In this document: piece by piece, positions 53,197-62,669 of the stretch | How positions within the stretch are numbered: position 1 is the stretch's first letter | Layout of the letters: each line of letters starts with the position of its first letter | Assembly (NCBI RefSeq): GCF_036013645.1 | Contig: NZ_CP107869.1 | Coordinates: 5,518,001 to 5,582,000, forward strand | Origin: Streptomyces sp. NBC_00490 | GTDB lineage: Bacteria; Actinomycetota; Actinomycetes; Streptomycetales; Streptomycetaceae | DNA length: 64,000 bases | Reading direction: 5' to 3' | The notes under the pieces: generated by a model | What the model was told of the DNA's origin: nothing | The model's database searches: none | Seen by the model: only the letters and a program-made list of their open reading frames with translations | Program-made: the position numbers and the translations under genes

Positions 53197-55794
53197 GTGG
53201 ACGCCGAGCTGACCAACCGGAGCCGGGACGCGATCAACGCGGCCGAGAAGCGGGCCGCCACCGAGGGACACCCCGATCTCACCCCCGCTCACCTGCTCCT
53301 CGCTCTGCTCCAGGGGCAGGACAACGAGAACATCGTCGATCTGCTGGCCGCGGCCGAGGCCGACCAGGCCGCCGTGCGGGCCGGCGCGGAGAAGATCCTC
53401 GCCGGGCTCCCCAGCGTGACCGGGTCCACCGTCGCGCCCCCGCAGCCCAGCCGTGACCTGCTCGCCGTGGTCGCCGACGCCGGCGCCCGCGCCAAGGACC
53501 TCGGTGACGAGTACCTCTCCACCGAGCATCTCCTCATGGGCATCGCCGCGAAGGGCGGCCAGGCCGCGGACGTACTCTCCTCGCAGGGCGCGAACGCCAG
53601 GAAGTTGCAGGAGGCGTTCCAGAAGGCCAGGGGAGGACGCCGGGTGACCACACCCGATCCGGAGGGGCAGTACAAGGCCCTGGAGAAGTTCGGCACCGAT
53701 TTCACCGCCGCGGCCCGCGAGGGCAAGCTCGACCCCGTCATCGGGCGGGACCAGGAGATCCGGCGGGTCGTCCAGGTCCTGTCCCGGCGCACCAAGAACA
53801 ACCCGGTCCTCATCGGTGAGCCCGGCGTCGGCAAGACCGCCGTCGTCGAGGGGCTCGCCCAGCGGATCGTGAAGGGGGACGTGCCCGAGTCCCTCAAGAA
53901 CAAGCGGCTCGTCGCCCTCGACCTGGGCGCGATGGTCGCCGGGGCCAAGTACCGCGGTGAGTTCGAGGAGCGGCTCAAGACCGTCCTCGCCGAGATCAAG
54001 GCCTCCGACGGGCAGATCGTCACCTTCATCGACGAGCTGCACACCGTCGTGGGCGCCGGGGCCGGCGGCGACTCCGCCATGGACGCCGGCAACATGCTCA
54101 AGCCCATGCTCGCCCGCGGTGAGCTGCGCATGGTCGGCGCGACGACGCTGGACGAGTACCGGGAGCGGATCGAGAAGGACCCGGCCCTGGAGCGCCGCTT
54201 CCAGCAGGTGCTGGTCGCCGAGCCGACGGTCGAGGACACCATCGCGATCCTGCGCGGACTCAAGGGCCGCTACGAGGCCCACCACAAGGTCCAGATCGCC
54301 GACGCCGCCCTCGTCGCCGCCGCCACCCTCTCCGACCGGTACATCACCTCCCGCTTCCTGCCCGACAAGGCCATCGACCTCGTCGACGAATCCGCCTCCC
54401 GCCTCCGTATGGAGATCGACTCCTCACCTCTGGAGATCGACGAACTCCAGCGCGCCGTCGACCGGTTGAAGATGGAGGAGCTCGCCCTGGACAAGGAGAC
54501 CGACCCGGCCTCCCGCGAGCGCCTGGAGCGGCTGCGCCGCGATCTCGCCGACAAGGAGGAGGAGCTGCGGGGCCTGACCGCCCGCTGGGAGAAGGAGAAG
54601 CAGTCCCTCAACCGCGTCGGTGAGCTGAAGGAACGCCTCGACGACCTGCGCGGCCAGGCCGAACGCGCCCAGCGCGACGGCGACTTCGACACCGCCAGCA
54701 AGCTGCTCTACGGCGAGATCCCCACCCTGGAAAGGGACTTGGCGGAAGCCTCCCAGGCCGAGGAGGAGGTCTCCAAGGACACCATGGTCAAGGAGGAGGT
54801 CGGCCCGGACGACATCGCCGACGTCGTCGCCGCCTGGACCGGCATCCCCGCCGGCCGCCTCATGGAGGGCGAGACGCAGAAACTCCTGCGCATGGAGGAG
54901 GAGTTGGGGCGCCGGCTGATCGGCCAGGCGCAGGCCGTGCAGGCGGTCTCCGACGCCGTGCGCCGCACCCGGGCCGGCATCGCCGACCCGGACCGCCCCA
55001 CCGGCTCCTTCCTCTTCCTCGGCCCGACGGGCGTCGGCAAGACCGAACTCGCCAAGGCGCTCGCCGACTTCCTCTTCGACGACGAGCGGGCCATGATCCG
55101 CATCGACATGAGCGAGTACGGCGAGAAGCACAGCGTCGCCCGGCTCGTCGGCGCGCCTCCCGGCTACATCGGCTACGAGGAGGGCGGCCAGCTGACGGAG
55201 GCCGTCCGCAGGCGGCCGTACAGCGTGGTGCTGCTGGACGAGGTGGAGAAGGCGCACCCGGAGGTCTTCGACATCCTGCTCCAGGTGCTGGACGACGGGC
55301 GTCTGACGGACGGCCAGGGCCGCACCGTCGACTTCCGCAACACCATCCTGGTGCTGACGTCGAACCTCGGCAGCCAGTTCCTGGTCGACCCGATCACCAG
55401 TGAGACGGAGAAGAAGGAACAGGTGCTGGAGGTGGTGCGGTCCAGCTTCAAGCCGGAGTTCCTGAACCGCCTCGACGACCTGGTCGTCTTCTCGGCCCTG
55501 AACAAGGACGAGCTGGGCCGGATCGCCCGCCTGCAGATCGACCGGCTCGCGAGGCGCCTCGCGGAACGCCGGCTCACCCTGGTGGTCACCGACGAGGCCC
55601 TGACCTGGCTCGCCGACGAGGGCAACGATCCGGCGTACGGTGCCCGGCCGCTGCGTCGCCTCGTCCAGACCGCGATCGGCGACCGCCTCGCCAAGGAGAT
55701 CCTCTCCGGCGAGGTCAAGGACGGCGACACGGTCCGGGTGGACGCCTTCGGGGACGGGCTGATCGTCGGACCGGCGACCGGCAAGACGCTCTGA
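53197..55794 (+). CDS. clpB: ClpB disaggregase
   Basis: An 865-residue Hsp100 chaperone. GTG start with GAGGAGGAG upstream. The N domain starts [33 protein letters not shown]; first AAA domain has Walker [14 protein letters not shown] and Walker [13 protein letters not shown]; the middle coiled coil (about 410-530) includes [21 protein letters not shown]; second AAA domain has [14 protein letters not shown], the [26 protein letters not shown] loop and [11 protein letters not shown]. It works with DnaK to rescue aggregated proteins. The HAIR site shows HspR control. Confidence 0.99.
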   Translation: MDAELTNRSRDAINAAEKRAATEGHPDLTPAHLLLALLQGQDNENIVDLLAAAEADQAAVRAGAEKILAGLPSVTGSTVAPPQPSRDLLAVVADAGARAKDLGDEYLSTEHLLMGIAAKGGQAADVLSSQGANARKLQEAFQKARGGRRVTTPDPEGQYKALEKFGTDFTAAAREGKLDPVIGRDQEIRRVVQVLSRRTKNNPVLIGEPGVGKTAVVEGLAQRIVKGDVPESLKNKRLVALDLGAMVAGAKYRGEFEERLKTVLAEIKASDGQIVTFIDELHTVVGAGAGGDSAMDAGNMLKPMLARGELRMVGATTLDEYRERIEKDPALERRFQQVLVAEPTVEDTIAILRGLKGRYEAHHKVQIADAALVAAATLSDRYITSRFLPDKAIDLVDESASRLRMEIDSSPLEIDELQRAVDRLKMEELALDKETDPASRERLERLRRDLADKEEELRGLTARWEKEKQSLNRVGELKERLDDLRGQAERAQRDGDFDTASKLLYGEIPTLERDLAEASQAEEEVSKDTMVKEEVGPDDIADVVAAWTGIPAGRLMEGETQKLLRMEEELGRRLIGQAQAVQAVSDAVRRTRAGIADPDRPTGSFLFLGPTGVGKTELAKALADFLFDDERAMIRIDMSEYGEKHSVARLVGAPPGYIGYEEGGQLTEAVRRRPYSVVLLDEVEKAHPEVFDILLQVLDDGRLTDGQGRTVDFRNTILVLTSNLGSQFLVDPITSETEKKEQVLEVVRSSFKPEFLNRLDDLVVFSALNKDELGRIARLQIDRLARRLAERRLTLVVTDEALTWLADEGNDPAYGARPLRRLVQTAIGDRLAKEILSGEVKDGDTVRVDAFGDGLIVGPATGKTL

Positions 55795-55830
55795 TCCATG
55801 ATCGAGGGGGTCCGTCCGGGGCCCCCTCGG

Positions 55831-55962
55831 TCACCCGACCAGCACCCAGGCCGCCATCATCGCGAGGAGGCCGAACAAAAGCAGCGCGGGCAGTCCCAGG
55901 ATGGCGGCCACCACCCCCCACCTGGTACGTCCCGTCGTTTCGCCGTTCTGTGCCATCGCCAT
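55831..55962 (-). CDS. Small single-span membrane protein
   Basis: A 43-residue protein starting at the ATG at 55962 (GGGGCGGG upstream; second Met at 55956 possible). Residues 18-42 form one transmembrane helix with GVVAAILGLPALLLFGLLAMMAAWVLV; the first 15 residues are polar. The frame continues upstream to 56097 without a start that makes sense. It is divergent from the YbjN gene and convergent with clpB. No family recognised. Confidence 0.6.
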   Translation of the reverse strand: MAMAQNGETTGRTRWGVVAAILGLPALLLFGLLAMMAAWVLVG

Positions 55963-56089
55963 GAGTCCCGCCCCTTCGCGCCCCGCCGACCGGTTCCTGT
56001 CAGCTGTCGGCTGACAGTACCCGTCGGGGTTGCCACGCCCCTCCCCGTATGGGGGAGGATGAAGGAATCCGTACGAAGGGAAATTCACG

Positions 56090-56620
56090 GTGACCATCGA
56101 TCCGTCCTCGATTCCGAACTTCGGGGGCCAGCAGCCCGAGCCGCAGCCCCAAGGACCGGCGGGTCCCGTCGTCCCGGATCAGGACCTCGTGAAGCAGCTC
56201 CTCGAACAGATGGAGCTGAAGTACGTCGTCGACGAAGAGGGTGACCTCGCAGCGCCGTGGGAGCAGTTCCGTACGTACTTCATGTTCCGTGGCGAGGGTG
56301 ACCAGCAGGTCTTCTCGGTGCGGACGTTCTACGACCGGCCCCACCAGATCGACGAGAAGCCGCACCTGCTGGAGTCCATCGACGACTGGAACCGCCGCAC
56401 CCTGTGGCCCAAGGTCTACACGCACACCCATGACGACGGCACCGTCCGTCTGATCGGTGAGGCGCAGATGCTGATCGGCACCGGCGTCAGCCTGGAGCAC
56501 TTCGTCTCCTCGACGGTCAGCTGGGTGCGGGCCGCCATCGAGTTCGACAAGTGGCTCGTCGAGCAGCTCGGCCTCGAGCAGGAGGTCAATGACGCGGAGA
56601 AGCCCGAGGACGAGGAGTAG
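56090..56620 (+). CDS. YbjN-domain protein
   Basis: A 176-residue protein; GTG with AAGGGA nine bases upstream. Residues about 35-165 match YbjN: QDLVKQLLEQMELKYVVDEEGDLAAPWEQFRTYFMFRGEGDQQVFSVRTFYDR, then NDWNRRTLWPKVYT-like IDDWNRRTLWPKV and GVSLEHFVSSTVSWVRAAIEFDKWL. YbjN in Escherichia coli is a stress-related regulator; actinobacterial members are uncharacterised. The Pro/Gln-rich first 30 residues and acidic tail are probably flexible. Confidence 0.85.
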   Translation: MTIDPSSIPNFGGQQPEPQPQGPAGPVVPDQDLVKQLLEQMELKYVVDEEGDLAAPWEQFRTYFMFRGEGDQQVFSVRTFYDRPHQIDEKPHLLESIDDWNRRTLWPKVYTHTHDDGTVRLIGEAQMLIGTGVSLEHFVSSTVSWVRAAIEFDKWLVEQLGLEQEVNDAEKPEDEE

Positions 56621-56646
56621 ATCCTCAGCCACCCTCGGCACCCCGA

Positions 56647-57876
56647 CTACAGGGGCGTACCGGCGAGTACGACCAGATACGCGCCGTAGCCGAACGAGAG
56701 CCCGGCCAGGGCGCAGGCCAGTACGGCCGCGTGCCAGGGCCGGGCTCTCGCCGTCCGCACCAGCGCCCGCGCGAGCGGCAGCAGGAGCGGGAAGGCGGGG
56801 AGCAGGAAGCGGGGCTTCGACGCGAAGAAGCCCGAGCCGCCCAGTGTGATCAGCAGGAGGACACCGCTGTAGACCAGCAGGGGCAGCGGGGCGCGGTCGG
56901 CCAGCAGCAGCGCGTACAGCACGACCGCCGCCGCGACGATCAGCAGCGCCATGGGGAAGACCAGCCGGTCGCCCTGGAGCAGCAGACGGCGCACGACGTG
57001 CAGGGAACCCCGGCCGAAGTCGAAGCGTGAGCCCCAGCGGCGCTGCACCTCGAAGTAGCCGCCGAGCAGGTCGCCCTCGCGGTGCCCGACCCACAGCACG
57101 TACGCGCACCAGCCGAGCGGGGCGAGCGCGGCGCCCGTCCACAGCCTGTGGGTAACTTTTCCACGCCGCCTGCCGATCTCGCAGGCCGCCGTCACCAGCA
57201 CCGCCGCCGCGACCGCGAACCCGTTCGGCCGGGCCAGGCCCGCCAGCGTGGCGAGCGTGCCCGCCCACAGCCAGCGGCCGGTGAGCACGGCGTACAGGGA
57301 CCAGGCGGCGAACGCGGTCAGCAGGGGTTCGGTGTACGCCATCGACAGCACGACCGAGTGCGGCAGCAGGCCCCAGAGCAGGACGAGGGTCGCGGCGACA
57401 GCCCGGCCGTGGAGGTGTGCGCCGAGCGCGTAGAGGCCGGCGGCGGCGACGGCCGCGGCGGTCCAGGAGACCAGCAGGCCCGCCGCGCCGCCGCTCAGCG
57501 GGCTCAGCGCGGTCACCGCCCGCACCAGCGCCGGGTAGAGCGGGAAGAAGGCCAGGTCGCTGAAGACCAGGTCCGGGGGGACGCGCAGGGCGCGGCCGTA
57601 GCCGTGCTCGGCGATGCCCAGGTACCAGCGGGAGTCCCAGGACCGCCCGAGCAGGGCGAGCGGCCGGTGCCCGGTGGCCCAGGCGGTCGCCGCGAGCACG
57701 GCGGCGCCGGTGAGCCGGGCGAGCGCGAACAGGCCGAGAGCCGTACCGAGCGTCGCCGCGCGGGGGGCGCGCGGGGCGGCCCGCCCGGCGGCGGTGTGTG
57801 TGACGGCGGGCGGTGCGAGGGTACTGGCGTGAGTCACATCCGCACATTGCAGGGGAAAGCGGTCATAAGCGAGCAT
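56647..57876 (-). CDS. Mannosyltransferase-family integral membrane protein (PIG-V-like)
   Basis: A 409-residue protein with about ten transmembrane helices. WDSRWYLGIAEHGYG near residue 80 is the conserved WDx-YxxIAxxGY loop of GPI-mannosyltransferase-like GT-C proteins, and FFPLYPALVRA and SMAYTEPLLTAFAAWSLYA are typical following motifs. These enzymes use polyprenyl-phosphate mannose on the outer face. The ATG at 57876 has no clear ribosome site; a GTG at 57837 is possible. A long hydrophobic C-terminal part follows. It is the downstream gene of an aminotransferase, 125 bases apart. Confidence 0.78.
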   Translation of the reverse strand: MLAYDRFPLQCADVTHASTLAPPAVTHTAAGRAAPRAPRAATLGTALGLFALARLTGAAVLAATAWATGHRPLALLGRSWDSRWYLGIAEHGYGRALRVPPDLVFSDLAFFPLYPALVRAVTALSPLSGGAAGLLVSWTAAAVAAAGLYALGAHLHGRAVAATLVLLWGLLPHSVVLSMAYTEPLLTAFAAWSLYAVLTGRWLWAGTLATLAGLARPNGFAVAAAVLVTAACEIGRRRGKVTHRLWTGAALAPLGWCAYVLWVGHREGDLLGGYFEVQRRWGSRFDFGRGSLHVVRRLLLQGDRLVFPMALLIVAAAVVLYALLLADRAPLPLLVYSGVLLLITLGGSGFFASKPRFLLPAFPLLLPLARALVRTARARPWHAAVLACALAGLSFGYGAYLVVLAGTPL

Positions 57877-58001
57877 TGAGCGCCCGGGCGGGTGGGGATT
57901 CACCGCGCCCGGCGTGGCGGCGTGACGCGGCCCGCCGCCGACGTCACCGGGCTCCGGGGTCCGGCCCCTCGGACCGCGGACCCTGACCCCGCGTCGGCGC
58001 G

Positions 58002-59162
58002 CTACCGCAGAAGACGGGCGGCGGCGTCGCGCAGCACCTCGTCCCGCTTGCAGAACGCGAACCGCACCTGGCTGCGGCCGGCCTCCTTGTCGTCGTAGAA
58101 GACCGAGTTGGGGACGGCGACCACACCGGAGCGTTCCGGCAGGCCGCGGCAGAAGGCCAGCGCGTCCTTCTCGCCGAGCGCGGCGATGTCGGTGGTGATG
58201 AAGTACGTGCCCTGCGGCCGGAAGACCTCGAAGCCCGCCGCGGTGAGCCCGTCGGCGAGGATGTCGCGCTTGCCGCGCAGCTCCTCGCGGAAGCCGGTGA
58301 AGTAGCTGTCCGGCAGCCGCAGCGCCTCCGCGATCGCGTACTGGAACGGCCCGGACGACACATACGTCAGGAACTGCTTCGCCGTACGGACGGCGGCGAT
58401 CAGCGGCGCGGCCGCGGTGATCCAGCCGACCTTCCAGCCGGTGAAGGAGAACGTCTTGCCCGCGGAGGAGATGGAGACCGTACGGTCGCGCATCCCCGGC
58501 AGCGAGATCAGCGGGATGTGCTCGGCGTCGTCGTAGGTCAGGTGCTCGTACACCTCGTCGGTCACCACGAGCAGATCCCGCTCGACCGCCAGCTCGGCGA
58601 TGGCCGTCAGCTCCTCGCGGGTCAGCACCATGCCGGTCGGGTTGTGCGGGGAGTTGAGCAGCAGCAGCCGGGTGCGGTCGGTCACCGCGTCCCGGAGCGC
58701 GTCGAGGTCCGGGCGGAAGTCGGGGGCGCGCAGGGTCAGCGGGACGCGGGTGGCGCCGGCCATGCTGATGCACGCCGCGTAGGAGTCGTAGTACGGCTCG
58801 AAGGCGATGACCTCGTCGCCCGGCTCGAGGAGCGCGAGCATCGTGGCCGCGATGGCCTCCGTCGCGCCCGCGGTGACCAGGACCTCCGTGTCGGGGTCGA
58901 AGGTCAGGCCGTAGAAGCGGTGCTGGTGGTCGGTGACGGCCGTGCGCAGCTCGGGGACGCCGGGCCCGGGCGGGTACTGGTTGCCCCGCCCCTCGCGCAG
59001 CGCCCGCACCGCCGCCTCCCGTACGGCCTCGGGGCCGTCCGTGTCCGGGAAACCCTGCCCGAGGTTGATCGCGCCGGTCCGTACGGCCAGAGCCGACATC
59101 TCCGCGAAGATCGTCGTGCCGAATCCGTCCAGCCTGCGGTTCAGCAGCGCCCTGTCGCCCAT
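58002..59162 (-). CDS. Class I/II PLP-dependent aminotransferase
   Basis: A 386-residue fold-type I aminotransferase. GGAGAAGG precedes the ATG at 59162. Motifs: AINLGQGFPDTDGPE, GNQYPPGPGVPELRTA, SPHNPTGMVLTREE, the Tyr/Asp region VVTDEVYEHLTYD, and the PLP lysine in SSAGKTFSFTGWKVGW. This set is like kynurenine-oxoglutarate or methionine aminotransferase (YbdL-type) enzymes rather than aspartate aminotransferase. The substrate cannot be told from sequence. Its nearest downstream neighbour on the same strand is the mannosyltransferase-like gene. Confidence 0.9.
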   Translation of the reverse strand: MGDRALLNRRLDGFGTTIFAEMSALAVRTGAINLGQGFPDTDGPEAVREAAVRALREGRGNQYPPGPGVPELRTAVTDHQHRFYGLTFDPDTEVLVTAGATEAIAATMLALLEPGDEVIAFEPYYDSYAACISMAGATRVPLTLRAPDFRPDLDALRDAVTDRTRLLLLNSPHNPTGMVLTREELTAIAELAVERDLLVVTDEVYEHLTYDDAEHIPLISLPGMRDRTVSISSAGKTFSFTGWKVGWITAAAPLIAAVRTAKQFLTYVSSGPFQYAIAEALRLPDSYFTGFREELRGKRDILADGLTAAGFEVFRPQGTYFITTDIAALGEKDALAFCRGLPERSGVVAVPNSVFYDDKEAGRSQVRFAFCKRDEVLRDAAARLLR

Positions 59163-59375
59163 GTCCCAGCCTTCTCCTCGCACGTCTCGCCGGCCGCCCG
59201 CACCGGCCCGCCCTCTCGCCGGTGCGGGAGAAGGCCGTCGCGGTCATCCTGCGCCCAAGCTCTGGATTCCCTCAACTCTGCTTTGGCTGGTGAGACACGG
59301 GGGCATCTCCCTCGCACGCACAACGCGAGGCGCCCACGGGGGGTCGTCTCGGGGAAACGGAAGGAGGGTGACGCC

Positions 59376-59666
59376 ATGGTCATCGGCATCATCCTGGCGA
59401 TTGCCGCAGTACTCGTCGTCGTACGCCTCAGTGTTCGGGGGGACAGGAGGGCCGCGCGGAGCCGGGCCGGGGCGCGGGGGCGCCGCCGGAGCGGGAACAG
59501 CAGTGGCAGCTGGTGGGCCGGGGGCGGGGCGAGCGGCGGTGTCGGCTCGTCGTGCGGCTCGTCCGGGTCATCCTCCTGTGGCAGCAGCTCCTCCTGTGGC
59601 AGCAGCTCGTCCTGCGGGGGCGGGTCCTCCTGCGGCGGCGGGGGCGGCTGCGGCGGCGGCAGCTGA
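59376..59666 (+). CDS. Mini membrane protein with Cys/Gly/Ser-rich tail (1)
   Basis: A 96-residue protein; AAGGAGG precedes the ATG. Residues 2-20 form a transmembrane helix, followed by a basic stretch (DRRAARSRAGARGRRR), then a low-complexity tail with seven Cys in SSCGSS and GGGGCGGG units. Such Cys-Gly repeats are unusual in Streptomyces. They may bind metal, form disulfides or act as a structural anchor. A related gene follows 21 bases later. Confidence 0.6.
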   Translation: MVIGIILAIAAVLVVVRLSVRGDRRAARSRAGARGRRRSGNSSGSWWAGGGASGGVGSSCGSSGSSSCGSSSSCGSSSSCGGGSSCGGGGGCGGGS

Positions 59667-59687
59667 GCCGCGGAAGAGGGGGACGTC

Positions 59688-59918
59688 ATGCCCATGGCTC
59701 TCGGGATCATCGTGCTGGTTGTGTTCCTGGCCCTGCTCCTGATGGCCATCGCGGGGTCCGACCGCCGGCAGCCGGGTCACCGGTCGTCCGGCGGCAGCAA
59801 CAACGGCAGCGGCAGCAGCGACAGCTGGGCCGACGCAGGAGACAGCGGCGGTTCGTCCTGCGGAGGCGGGTCGTCCTGCGGAGGGGGCGGTGGGGGCGGA
59901 TGCGGTGGAGGCAGCTGA
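59688..59918 (+). CDS. Mini membrane protein with Cys/Gly/Ser-rich tail (2)
   Basis: A 76-residue sibling of the preceding gene. Residues 4-22 (ALGIIVLVVFLALLLMAIA) form a transmembrane helix, then a Ser/Asn/Gly linker, then SSCGGGSSCGGGGGGGCGGGS. Both proteins end in GCGGGS. GGGGGA lies about nine bases upstream of the ATG. It overlaps no gene and is followed by a terminator. Confidence 0.6.
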   Translation: MPMALGIIVLVVFLALLLMAIAGSDRRQPGHRSSGGSNNGSGSSDSWADAGDSGGSSCGGGSSCGGGGGGGCGGGS

Positions 59919-59953
59919 CACGGGGCAGCTGAGCTTTCCGCATCCGGAACACG

Positions 59954-59988
59954 AGAGCCGGGCCCGCACGGGGGTGGGGCCCGGCTCT
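59954..59988 (+). terminator. Terminator after the Cys/Gly-rich pair
   Basis: A 12-base-pair perfect stem (AGAGCCGGGCCC / GGGCCCGGCTCT) with an 11-base loop, 36 bases after the stop at 59918. Confidence 0.8.
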
Positions 59989-60301
59989 TCGTGTGCCGCG
60001 AGCACCCGGTCGCTCCGGCGCACGCTCTGGCGGGCCTGGCGTGCGCCGTAGTTGAACAGTTGAACTGTGGAGCCCTCTGAGGGATGGAAACCGCACGAAG
60101 TTGGGTAAAAACGCTGTGACGGCGCCACAGTTCATGATTCTCTCTAAATCACCTGACGCAGCGGCCCTTCGGACGTCCCAGAGCCACCCCTGCCGATCTT
60201 CCGACCGGGCCGACCGGGCCGAATCCCCGCCGGTGTCGACCCGAGCGCGTCGGACCCACACCCTCCCTTTTCTTCCTTTGTGTGCCTAGCGGAGCCGATC
60301 C
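59989..60301. other. Intergenic region with long-range inverted repeats
   Basis: No gene supported. TGAACTGTGG (60061-60070) and CCACAGTTCA (60125-60134) are perfect inverted copies 54 bases apart, and AGTTGAAC is repeated directly at 60050-60065. It probably holds the promoter of the DUF2617 gene. Confidence 0.5.
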
Positions 60302-60838
60302 ATGCTCACGACCCTGACAACCTCGTACACCGACACGCGCGCGGCCGACCTCGCCTGGGCCCTGGGGCGCGAACCGCTCCCCGCACTGGCGACCCTCGAC
60401 CTCGCGTTCGATGGCACGAAGCTGGAACTGAGACTCCTCGGAGCGTCCCATCAGGTGCTCCTGGAGGAGGAGCGGGGCACCTGTTCGGAGACGGTGGCGT
60501 GCATCCCGGGCAGCAGCACCCCGCTCCCCCTGGGCGTCGCCAAGCGGGTCGGCAACTGGGAGTACGAGTTCGCGGCCCGGGTGGAGGTCCTCTCGCCGGG
60601 CCAGTTCGCGGGCCGCGCCCAGGAGTTGCTGGCCCTCGTCTCCGACCACCCGCACGGCCTCGCCGGCGTCTTCCCCGGCAGCCCGCACGCCTTCACCGCA
60701 CTGCTGGCCCAGCGCCAGGAGGGGCAGGTGCTGTGGCGGACCTGGCACGCCTACCCGCAGGACGGACAGCTGGTGGCGACCAGGACCCGGGTGGGGGTGA
60801 GAGCCCCCGCGGGCCGGCTCAGCCCGAGCGGCGTCTGA
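60302..60838 (+). CDS. DUF2617 family protein
   Basis: A 178-residue protein; [56 protein letters not shown] and [21 protein letters not shown] match DUF2617, which is conserved in actinobacteria with unknown function. A start near GCGGAG is acceptable. It is followed by a spermidine-synthase-like gene on the same strand, but that gene has its own promoter signal. Confidence 0.85.
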   Translation: MLTTLTTSYTDTRAADLAWALGREPLPALATLDLAFDGTKLELRLLGASHQVLLEEERGTCSETVACIPGSSTPLPLGVAKRVGNWEYEFAARVEVLSPGQFAGRAQELLALVSDHPHGLAGVFPGSPHAFTALLAQRQEGQVLWRTWHAYPQDGQLVATRTRVGVRAPAGRLSPSGV

Positions 60839-60951
60839 CGGCACGCCCGGGATCCCGGGCGAGATCACCCTTCACGTCGTACAAACGCCACGCGCCCGAT
60901 CGACCCGCAGTTCCACACGTGTGGGTGACGAAGCGTGAACCGGGCATGACG

Positions 60952-60963
60952 TACCGTCGCAAC
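60952..60963 (+). promoter_or_regulatory. -10 element for a probable leaderless mRNA
   Basis: TACCGT (60952-60957), six bases, then GTG at 60964. No ribosome site is present. Confidence 0.5.
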
Positions 60964-62595
60964 GTGATCGAACCGCACGCGCCCGCTCCACCCGGCACCA
61001 CGCCGCCCTGGGCCGGGCCCGCGCGGCTTCCCGTCCGGCCCGGGATCGGCAGGTTCCTGGTCCTCGCCTGCGTCTTCGTCTGCGCCGCGTGCGGACTGGT
61101 GTACGAACTCGAACTGGTCGCCCTCGCCTCGTACTTGATCGGCGACTCGGTCACCCAGGCCTCCGTCGTGCTGTCCGTCATGGTCTTCGCGATGGGCATC
61201 GGCTCGCTCCTCGCCAAGCGGCTGCGCTGGCACGCGGCCGCCGCCTTCGGCGCGATCGAGGCCGCCCTCGCCCTCGTGGGCGGCCTCAGCGCGATGGCCC
61301 TGTACGCCGCCTTCGCCTGGACCGGCGACTGGGGCGGCATCTGGGCGAACGGCTCGCGCTGCCTCCTCGTCGCCTTCTCCCTCGCCATCGGTCTGCTGAT
61401 CGGCGCCGAGGTCCCGCTGCTGATGGAGCTCATCCAGCGCGTCCGCCGCCAGGACCCGGGCGGCGCGGTGGCGGACCTGTTCGCGGCGGACTACGTGGGC
61501 GCGCTGGTCGGGGGCCTGGCCTTCCCGTTCCTGCTGCTGCCGCTGCTGGGCCAGCTGACGGGCGCCCTGATCACCGGCACGGTGAACGTGATCGTGGGCG
61601 GCGCGCTGGTGCTGGGCCTCTTCCGCCGGGACCTGTCCTGCCGGGCCCGCTGTCTGCTGCTGATCACCAACCTCGTCGTGCTCGGCACCCTGGCCGCGGC
61701 CGCCGTCCTGGTCGACGACTTCGAACGGGCGGCCCGTCAGGCGGTGTACGGCGACGACGTACGCGTGGCCCTCCAGACCGACGTCCAGGAGGTCGTCCTC
61801 ACCGGCGGCACGCGAGGGCGTCCCCTCGACCTCTTCCTCGACGGCCGGCTGCGGGTCAGCGGCCGCGACGAACACCGCTACCACGAGGCGCTGGTCCACC
61901 CCGCGATGCACGGCGAGCACGCGCGCGTACTGATCCTGGGCGGCGGGGACGGCCTGGCGGCCCGCGAGGTGCTGCGCCATCCGGATGTGCACCGGGTGGA
62001 CGTCGTGGAACTCGACGCGGGGGTGGTGCGGCTGGCCCGCGAGGACCCGGCACTGTCCGCGCTCAACGGACACGCGTACGACGACCGGCGCGTCCAGGTC
62101 ACCACGGGCGACGCCTTCAACTGGCTGCGGGGAGCGCCGCGGGGCGTCTACGACGTGGTGATCGCGGACCTGCCCGACCCCGGGATCACGGCCAGCACGA
62201 AGCTGTACTCCCAGGAGTTCTACGGCCTGGTCAGGCGGGCGCTGGCTCCGGGCGGCCGCGTGGTGGTGCACGCCGGTCCGGTGTCGAGCCGCCCCCGCGC
62301 CTTCTGGACTGTGGACAGGACGATCCGCGCGGCGGGGCTGAGGACGGTGCCGTACTGCGTGGGCGGCCGCGACTCCGGCTTCGCGGCGGGCCCGGACCGC
62401 ACGACGGGGGCGAGCCGGGCGCCGCGGGACTGGGGGTTCGTCCTGGCCTCCACTCACCGCCCGGACCTCCGGCTCGACGCCGAGGGGTCGGAGCGGACGC
62501 TGACCCGGGCGGGCCTGGAGGCGGACAGGAGGGCGGCGGAGAAGACGCGGGTCAGGGGGTCGGAGGTGTCGACGCTGGTGCATCCGCGCTATTGA
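60964..62595 (+). CDS. Membrane-anchored spermidine-synthase-like protein
   Basis: A 543-residue protein. Residues about 20-230 contain six or seven transmembrane helices ([55 protein letters not shown]). The C-terminal half is a SpeE-like methyltransferase-fold domain: [83 protein letters not shown]. It should move an aminopropyl-type group; the substrate is uncertain. I choose the GTG at 60964 because of the TANNNT-N6-GTG pattern; an ATG at 60946 would add six residues. Confidence 0.85.
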   Translation: MIEPHAPAPPGTTPPWAGPARLPVRPGIGRFLVLACVFVCAACGLVYELELVALASYLIGDSVTQASVVLSVMVFAMGIGSLLAKRLRWHAAAAFGAIEAALALVGGLSAMALYAAFAWTGDWGGIWANGSRCLLVAFSLAIGLLIGAEVPLLMELIQRVRRQDPGGAVADLFAADYVGALVGGLAFPFLLLPLLGQLTGALITGTVNVIVGGALVLGLFRRDLSCRARCLLLITNLVVLGTLAAAAVLVDDFERAARQAVYGDDVRVALQTDVQEVVLTGGTRGRPLDLFLDGRLRVSGRDEHRYHEALVHPAMHGEHARVLILGGGDGLAAREVLRHPDVHRVDVVELDAGVVRLAREDPALSALNGHAYDDRRVQVTTGDAFNWLRGAPRGVYDVVIADLPDPGITASTKLYSQEFYGLVRRALAPGGRVVVHAGPVSSRPRAFWTVDRTIRAAGLRTVPYCVGGRDSGFAAGPDRTTGASRAPRDWGFVLASTHRPDLRLDAEGSERTLTRAGLEADRRAAEKTRVRGSEVSTLVHPRY

Positions 62596-62669
62596 GGCCC
62601 GCGCCGACGCGCGGTCACTTTCAACCAACCAGGGTGCGCGGCGGCGCCCACTGGGTAGGCTCGGTGACC

